10,353 nucleotides of DNA from Nitrososphaeraceae archaeon (GTDB taxonomy: Archaea > Thermoproteota > Nitrososphaeria > Nitrososphaerales > Nitrososphaeraceae), in the NCBI GenBank assembly GCA_025936955.1, contig JAICSL010000032.1, positions 1-10,353 of the forward strand. Direction: 5' to 3'. Of this stretch, positions 6,445-10,353 are shown in pieces. Made by a program: the position numbers and the translations under genes. Position 1 is the first letter of the stretch, and the number at the start of each line of letters is the position of its first letter. The notes under the pieces were generated by a model. The model had not been told where the DNA came from and did not search any database. It saw nothing but the letters and a program-made list of their open reading frames with translations.

Positions 6445-6681
6445 ATGGCAACAAATACCACTAACATGAACATCGTTCTTGTTCATGGAGCATGGGCTGA
6501 CAGATCTTCATGCAGTAAAGTAATTCCTATTTTAAAGAACGTAGGACATCGTGTTATTGCTAAACTTATGCATGAGAACATCAAAGGCTCACAGCTCGTA
6601 CAAATTGAAAAAGCTGGTCATGGTTTCTATTTTGAAGAACGTGAGAGAGTTAACTCTTAGATTATCAAGTTTATTGGTTAG
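6445..6681 (+). pseudogene. Alpha/beta-hydrolase remnant with internal deletion and nonsense codon
   Basis: The start, MATNTTNMNIVLVHGAWADR, is the typical first strand and oxyanion HG motif of esterase-like alpha/beta hydrolases, followed by SKVIPILKNVGHRVIAK (helix A and the next strand). After about 41 residues the sequence jumps to the extreme C-terminus: LVQIEKAGHGFYFEERERVNS, containing the catalytic-His region. A TAG (6658-6660) then interrupts the terminal helix, whose in-frame continuation IIKFIG runs to a second TAG at 6679-6681. The nucleophile-elbow Ser and acidic residue of the triad are missing; intact members are usually 220-280 residues, so roughly 150-200 residues were lost in frame. 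The 71-residue open frame might be translated but cannot be a working hydrolase. Confidence 0.8.
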
Positions 6682-6709
6682 CCCTCTTTTTTTCTATGAT
6701 TGGAGGGCT
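6680..6709. repeat. 7-bp perfect inverted repeat upstream of the flavoprotein gene (terminator-like hairpin)
   Basis: AGCCCTC at 6680-6686 pairs exactly with GAGGGCT at 6703-6709 around a 16-base T-rich loop. The GC-rich stem just after the hydrolase remnant's stop looks like a bacterial intrinsic terminator, though the T-run after it is poor. The upstream in-frame ATG at 6696 falls in the loop, which argues against its use as a start. Confidence 0.55.
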
Positions 6710-6733
6710 TTGGTTATTTCGAGTAACCACACT

Positions 6734-6740
6734 GGAAGTG
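6734..6740 (+). promoter_or_regulatory. Shine-Dalgarno-like site for the flavoprotein gene
   Basis: GGAAGTG ends six bases before the ATG at 6747, a near match to GGAGGTG at good spacing. It decides the start at 6747 rather than 6696. Most other genes in the window lack such a site. Confidence 0.5.
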
Positions 6741-6746
6741 ATAACT

Positions 6747-8420
6747 ATGAGTAGTACTCGCAGAGGACTCCCTCTAACTAGCTCGCGCATTGAGAAAATA
6801 TTTCCGAAATTAACACCAGCGCAGGTTAGTCGCATTGCAGCCCTCGGACACATACGTTCAGTGCAGTCTGGTGAAGTGCTAATAGAGCAGGGAGATACAT
6901 CGGTACCGTTTTTTGTTGTAATCACAGGTGAAATCGAGATTGTACGCCCCTTCGGTGCCCATGAGACCCTTGTGACTGTCCATAGTTCTGGTGAATTCAC
7001 AGGAGAGGCTAACATGCTATCTGGCCGCCAGTCCTTCTTTCGGGCACGTGTTACTAGGCCAGGTAAGGTGATTGAACTAGGACACCAAAAAATGTTGACT
7101 TTGGTACAGACTGATGCTGAACTCAGTGATATACTGATGAGGGCTTTCATCCTCCGTAGGGTAGAATTGATAGCTGCTGGTGTTGGAGATATTGTTCTTA
7201 TAGGGTCAACCCATTCTGCAGGTACTTTGCGGATCAAAGAGTTTCTGATACGCAACGGACATCCATATTCCTACATAGATTTAGAACGTGATACTGAGGT
7301 ACAGACTCTATTAGATAGTTTTCAAATTTCAGCCAGTGAAATTCCAGTAGTGATTTGTAGAGGCCAAATGGCACTTCGGAATCCTAGTAACCAAGAAATC
7401 GCAGAATGTCTTGGCTTCAACGAATCTATTGACCAAACCCATGTGCGAGATCTCGTAGTCATCGGAGCTGGTCCTTCGGGACTGGCAGCAGCAGTGTATG
7501 GTGCTTCAGAAGGACTAGATGTTTTGGTGCTGGAAACAAATTCACCTGGTGGCCAAGCTGGTTCAAGCTCAAAAATCGAAAATTACTTGGGATTTCCAAC
7601 CGGTATCTCCGGCCAGGAGTTGGCATCTAGAGCATACATCCAAGCTCAAAAGTTTGGTGCACATATGCTCATTGCTAAGGCTACGCGACTCGTCTGCGAC
7701 AGCAAACCGTATGTCATCGAGCTTGAGAATGGGGCTAGAATTTCTACTCGTACTGTGGTTATTGCTACAGGTGCTCAATATCGAAAGATACCATTGGAAA
7801 ACCTGTCACGCTTTGAAGGTGCAGGTGTTTATTATGGTGCGACTTTTGTGGAAGCGCAGTTGTGTGGAGGAGAAGAAGTGATTATAGTTGGTGGAGGAAA
7901 CTCAGCTGGCCAGGCTGCTGTGTTTTTAGCACAGACTGCAAAGCGTGTACATATACTCGTCAGGTCCACCAGTTTAGCTGCGAGTATGTCACGATATCTG
8001 ATTCGTAGAATAGAGAATAGTCCTACCATTACGTTACGACCACAAACTGAGATTGTTGACGTAGAAGGAGGCAATCACCTCAATTATGTTTACTGGCGAA
8101 ATAGTCAAACAGGACAAACCGAGAAGCAGGAAATAAGCCACGTATTTATCATGACTGGAGCCGATCCAAATACCCATTGGCTCAATGGTTGTATCGCACT
8201 CGACTCTAAAGGCTTCATTCAGACAGGTCCGGATCTATCGCCAGAAAATCTTAACACAGCAGGTTGGCCCCTCATCCGTCAACCATATTTGCTTGAAACA
8301 AGTTTGCCGGGTGTTTTCGCGGTAGGTGACGTGCGAGGTGGCAGCATCAAGCGAGTTGCATCTGCGGTTGGCGAAGGATCAATCGCCATCTCGTTTGTTC
8401 ATACAGCACTCCAGGAATAG
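6747..8420 (+). CDS. cNMP-binding domain fused to a thioredoxin-reductase-like FAD/NAD(P)H oxidoreductase
   Basis: From ATG 6747 the product is 557 residues in three parts. Residues about 23-133 are a cyclic-nucleotide-binding (Crp-type) beta barrel with GEVLIEQGD (42-50) and a cassette GEFTGEANML (82-91); the usual R-x-T/S cAMP contact is not clear. About 148-218 resembles a glutaredoxin/thioredoxin fold, but HSAG (156-159) sits where CxxC would be. From 235 on is a TrxR-type flavoprotein: FAD motif GAGPSG (240-245), GGQAG (268-272), NAD(P)H motif GGGNSA (382-387) and C-terminal GVFAVGD (522-528). The redox CxxC is replaced by GATF in YYGATF (362-367), with one Cys at 373. Such fusions are known in bacteria; without the disulfide it should use another acceptor. 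The upstream ATG (6696) lies in a hairpin loop, while 6747 has a Shine-Dalgarno site. GC is higher than its neighbours (30/60 at 6841-6900, 27/60 at 7921-7980, against 18/60 at 5041-5100 in the MBL gene), which with flanking hairpins suggests import from bacteria. Confidence 0.92.
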   Translation: MSSTRRGLPLTSSRIEKIFPKLTPAQVSRIAALGHIRSVQSGEVLIEQGDTSVPFFVVITGEIEIVRPFGAHETLVTVHSSGEFTGEANMLSGRQSFFRARVTRPGKVIELGHQKMLTLVQTDAELSDILMRAFILRRVELIAAGVGDIVLIGSTHSAGTLRIKEFLIRNGHPYSYIDLERDTEVQTLLDSFQISASEIPVVICRGQMALRNPSNQEIAECLGFNESIDQTHVRDLVVIGAGPSGLAAAVYGASEGLDVLVLETNSPGGQAGSSSKIENYLGFPTGISGQELASRAYIQAQKFGAHMLIAKATRLVCDSKPYVIELENGARISTRTVVIATGAQYRKIPLENLSRFEGAGVYYGATFVEAQLCGGEEVIIVGGGNSAGQAAVFLAQTAKRVHILVRSTSLAASMSRYLIRRIENSPTITLRPQTEIVDVEGGNHLNYVYWRNSQTGQTEKQEISHVFIMTGADPNTHWLNGCIALDSKGFIQTGPDLSPENLNTAGWPLIRQPYLLETSLPGVFAVGDVRGGSIKRVASAVGEGSIAISFVHTALQE

Positions 8421-8445
8421 GAAGGCATATTCCTAGCATTTTTTT
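8413..8445 (+). terminator. Intrinsic terminator overlapping the flavoprotein stop codon
   Basis: AGGAATA (8413-8419) pairs perfectly with TATTCCT (8428-8434) around an 8-base loop, and seven T residues follow at 8439-8445. The left arm contains the last codons and part of the stop codon. The layout is bacterial in style. Confidence 0.6.
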
Positions 8446-8476
8446 CAAAAAGAATGAATGGTCATCTTGCTCTGCC

Positions 8477-8674
8477 ATGTATAGATTGGAATGTTCATCA
8501 CGGAAACCGCTGATGGAATTTGGAAGTCTTAAATTGAGTAGCCATGAAGCAGAAACCATCATAGATAGAGTTGGCTTTCACCTCATAGCGGATACTCAGA
8601 AGGGATTGGGTCGACTATCGACAGATCATATGCAAAGTTTAGTACAAAACGTTCATCGTACTTTGAATTCTTAA
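8477..8674 (+). CDS. Unrecognised 65-residue protein downstream of the flavoprotein
   Basis: ATG at 8477 opens 65 residues to TAA (8672-8674). The C-terminal two thirds (FGSLKLSSHEAETII from residue 15, then a mixed region ending QSLVQNVHRTLNS) look like a small alpha-helical protein with alternating charged and hydrophobic residues rather than chance translation. Only one Cys (residue 6) is present and there is no membrane segment or signal peptide. A second ATG at 8513 could be the start and would remove 12 residues of odd composition. It follows the flavoprotein's terminator and lacks a clear TATA box of its own, so expression is uncertain. It might be cargo imported with the flavoprotein, or the tail of a lost gene. 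No family recognised. Confidence 0.4.
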   Translation: MYRLECSSRKPLMEFGSLKLSSHEAETIIDRVGFHLIADTQKGLGRLSTDHMQSLVQNVHRTLNS

Positions 8675-8949
8675 AGATGTGTAATATAACAGACTTGAAT
8701 ATAAATTCAGAGTAATTATTGATTTAAGATAAGAATGAATTACATCAGGATATAAAGAAGTAGAAATTAAAAAATAAAGAGATCAAAAATAAGGATGATG
8801 ACATCAAGAATGAAACTGAAAAGATCCTATCTATAGATGATAAACTCGATAGGTAAAAAATCTTGCCATCAGTAAAAATATCTTAAGGAAGAATAAACTA
8901 GCATGGGTCTGATCATTACTCGAGTTGATATTGTTATCTTTGAATCAAA
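8675..8949. other. Intergenic interval with a possible charged coiled-coil remnant
   Basis: No intact gene. On the plus strand one frame reads DKNELHQDIKK, a TAG at 8761-8763, then KLKNKEIKNKDDDIKNETEK and ILSIDDKLDR to TAA at 8854-8856. The repeated Lys/Glu/Asp/Ile pattern is coiled-coil-like, and removing one stop would join the parts, so it may be the end of a dead gene. AT-rich sequence can give such patterns by chance, so this is weak. Confidence 0.25.
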
Positions 8950-9024
8950 GCGTAGGACGGGATTTGAACCATCATACCATTCTTGGGTAGTCTGTCATGC
9001 TAAACCTCTACCGACCTGTATTTT
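8950..9024 (-). tRNA. Degenerate tRNA-like sequence (probable pseudo-tRNA)
   Basis: The minus strand has a clear T-loop, GGTTCAAATCC (complement of about 8960-8970), followed by CCGTCCTACGC like a 3' acceptor arm, and upstream GGTAGAG and GCATGACAGACT resembling D-arm and anticodon-stem sequence. It does not fold properly: only two T-stem pairs form (the 3' side CCCGT wants ACGGG, but GATGG is present), no 5' partner for CCTACGC lies at the right place, and the D-arm appears to have extra bases. I could not assign an anticodon. A noncanonical archaeal intron could disguise a functional gene, but I think a decayed copy, perhaps left by integration at a tRNA gene, is more likely. Confidence 0.4.
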
Positions 9025-9190
9025 TGCCTTTGTCGTTTCTTTATCATTCTCAATGATATGATACCAAGTTTAGTTTTCAAAATAAAACAATAATCACTAC
9101 CCACACCTGTGCTATGTTCTTTAATAGTCAATTTTCTTTTTACTGTTTCAATGGATCCATGTAGGTTACATATTCGATTCTCTTTAGATT

Positions 9191-9526
9191 CTACATTTTA
9201 TGTTTTGGACTTGTTTTGCGAACTACTTCGTTATTGATATAGTCTTCAAATGCAGGATCAAACCATTTCTCTAATTCAAGGTTACTTTCCTAATATTCCC
9301 TTGTTTTGCCCTGCTCAAAACAATTTCTCATTCTACGTAGCCAACCAGTCCATTCATTCTCGCTTACTATTTTTCTTTGGTACATATGATATGCATGTGC
9401 AAAGGTATACAAAACGTGATACGTAAATGCAAATTCTTCTGTCAGGTCGGAGTCAACATTACTGAATATCCTCATCAGCTGTGGCTTTTCAATTGCCATC
9501 CGAGTAAAGTCGTGAATCTCAGACAT
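9191..9526 (-). pseudogene. Small helical protein gene interrupted by a nonsense codon
   Basis: ATG at 9524-9526 opens 78 residues with MSEIHDFTRMAIEKPQLMRI, AFTYHVLYTFAHAYHMYQRK and ENEWTGWLRRM, ending REY at TAG (9290-9292). The same frame continues for 32 codons: ESNLELEKWFDPAFEDYINN and EVVRKTSPKHKM to a second TAG at 9191-9193. The continuation is protein-like and, from memory, resembles the end of small archaeal hypothetical proteins in which a Trp sits at this place; TGG to TAG is one base. I therefore read one gene of about 111 residues with a premature stop. Such proteins often carry an N-terminal membrane helix; none is in frame here because a TGA lies 13 codons before the ATG, so the front may be lost too. 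Function unknown. Confidence 0.65.
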
Positions 9527-9533
9527 CCTTAAT

Positions 9534-9745
9534 GCAACTGATGGTAGTAAGCTGATAGCATGTGCTCAGGATTACGGATCTACAGTGCCAAAAGAATTCC
9601 TGATGGTTTGGTTTAAGGAATTAAATATAGATTCAGTTCTAAATGCGCTTTCACTAAGATGTAAATATGCTAACGTTGCAGAATACGAGCTTAAAACAGA
9701 TGGGGAGAAACTTTAACCATTTTACACTGTGACTTGAATAAGATC
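9534..9745 (+). pseudogene. Fragment of a small archaeal protein, frameshifted
   Basis: The plus strand frame TDGSKLIACAQDYG then VPKEFLMVWFKELNIDSVLN and LRCKYANVAEYELKTDGEKL ends at TAA (9714-9716). After a one-base shift the reading continues LTILHCDLNKI. The combination (helix, CKYANVAEYEL strand, then a strand with His and Asp) recalls a family of small archaeal hypothetical proteins; I cannot name it. No ATG opens the frame before 9603, where a 37-residue piece would start, and a TGA lies upstream at 9513-9515. Front and back are both missing or out of frame, so it is a remnant. It begins within a few bases of the divergent broken gene ending its 5' side at 9526. Confidence 0.45.
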
Positions 9746-9870
9746 GTCAGAATTTTTCGGCTACACGTTGCAATAGGAAATAAAAACAGTAGACCATATA
9801 CTAGCTAGGGTTAGAGATATAGAGAAATCAGGTGTATTAGAAAGTTTGACTGTTATTTATCAAATTTTTA

Positions 9871-10353
9871 TTATCTTAATATCCATACAGGATCTGTTTT
9901 TTTCATAACTGAAAGCCAACCCATATCCGGTGGTTGTATATTCATTTGCCAAAGAATTGCGATTATTTCTCCTCTATGATGCAATTCTTCGGTTATGACA
10001 TGAATTAACACATCTCTAACTATTGTATTTCTTCTTATTCCATCAATATTCATTCTTGAAACTGGCCTACATAGATCGTTTGGTGTAAGCGATGCCAAAT
10101 AATTATTGATCTTTGATGTGGAAGTAATGTTATAGTCATCAATTGCATTCCATGAGTTGTAATTAGAATAAGGAAATGGCCTATTAGGATCTTCTAGACC
10201 CTGAATAGAATAATTAATCCATGAGTCTTCAACCCAAATTATATGCAGTAGAGTATCTTTTAATGACAACCATCCGGTCTCTCGGTTTTTGGTAACATCT
10301 TCCCAGGACAAATTTTTCTTAAATGCATCAATATAATTTTGTCTTACTGTATG
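9871..10353 (-). CDS. DinB-family four-helix-bundle protein, 5' end beyond the window
   Basis: The minus-strand frame is open from the window edge to the stop at 9871-9873, giving 160 visible residues. A TTG at 10309-10311 could be taken as a start, but the in-frame upstream codons (RQNYIDAFKKNLSWEDV) are clearly protein-like first helix, so the true start lies just outside. Family features are the second-helix LLHIIWVEDSWI and the C-terminal EELHHRGEIIAIL, which supply the His residues that bind a metal ion in DinB/YfiT proteins. Length is near the family norm (about 150-170). DinB-fold proteins include thiol transferases and damage-induced proteins of unknown role; they are not the DinB polymerase. 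Substrate unknown. No terminator or operon partner is seen on the 3' side. Confidence 0.87.
   Translation of the reverse strand, partial: HTVRQNYIDAFKKNLSWEDVTKNRETGWLSLKDTLLHIIWVEDSWINYSIQGLEDPNRPFPYSNYNSWNAIDDYNITSTSKINNYLASLTPNDLCRPVSRMNIDGIRRNTIVRDVLIHVITEELHHRGEIIAILWQMNIQPPDMGWLSVMKKTDPVWILR

Noticed and set aside
6671..7255. 194-residue minus-strand open frame
   Set aside because: It is the antisense shadow of the cNMP-binding domain of the flavoprotein and has no motif of its own.
7519..7881. 120-residue plus-strand open frame within the flavoprotein gene
   Set aside because: Shifted-frame shadow of a gene whose own frame carries intact FAD and NAD(P)H motifs.
9012..9205. Minus-strand open stretch of about 64 codons
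   Set aside because: No ATG near its start, no recognised motif, and its end runs into the tRNA-like sequence.
9290..9292. Pyrrolysine read-through of the TAG in the broken minus-strand gene
   Set aside because: Other genes here also end in TAG, no pyl genes are visible, and a Trp-to-stop change explains it more simply.
1..10353. CRISPR array, transposase, integrase or defence operon
   Set aside because: No spaced direct repeats beyond the coding tandem at 1-76, and no recombinase, nuclease-effector or toxin-antitoxin motif was found on either strand.

Overview
The window looks like an accessory stretch of an AT-rich archaeal genome, most likely a soil ammonia-oxidising thaumarchaeon of the Nitrososphaera/Nitrosocosmicus type. 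This placement is inference. It rests on TATA-like boxes lying 25-32 bases before start codons (near-leaderless genes), the almost complete lack of Shine-Dalgarno sites, a Dpo4-type Y-family polymerase with a PCNA-binding tail, and several small proteins of a style I associate with that group.

Layout. 1-111 is the 3' end of a plus-strand gene whose product ends in Met/His/Gly repeats, followed by a hairpin terminator. 563-1104 (minus) is a two-gene unit: an easily missed 52-residue C2H2 zinc-finger protein overlapping a small SRPBCC-like protein. 1221-3128 (minus) is a fusion of a DUF72 domain to a complete Dpo4-like translesion polymerase. 3385-3978 (minus) is a DUF1080 (3-keto-disaccharide hydrolase-like) protein. 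4072-4290 (minus) is a badly decayed thioredoxin reductase C-terminus. 4399-5586 (plus) is an exported metallo-beta-lactamase-fold hydrolase. 5702-6109 (minus) is a frameshifted small membrane protein. 6295-6420 (plus) is a possible Cys/His microprotein with a strong TATA box. 6445-6681 (plus) is an alpha/beta-hydrolase that has lost its middle. 6747-8420 (plus) is an intact cNMP-binding/thioredoxin-reductase-like flavoprotein lacking the usual redox cysteines. It is richer in GC, has a Shine-Dalgarno site and is bracketed by bacterial-style hairpins, so it looks imported. 8477-8674 is an unrecognised 65-residue ORF. 8950-9024 is a degenerate tRNA-like sequence. 9191-9526 (minus) and 9534-9745 (plus) are two broken small genes. 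9871-10353 (minus) is a DinB-family protein running off the window.

The genes do not form one pathway. Intact genes (polymerase fusion, exported hydrolase, DUF1080, flavoprotein, DinB) are separated by remnants of at least five genes and one tRNA-like sequence, which suggests a region of frequent insertion and decay. Loose themes are metal binding (Met/His tail, zinc finger, MBL, DinB), damage or stress response (Dpo4, DinB fold) and redox (intact flavoprotein plus a dead trxB). The most unusual items are the DUF72-Dpo4 fusion, the zinc-finger/SRPBCC pair and the putatively imported flavoprotein cassette.
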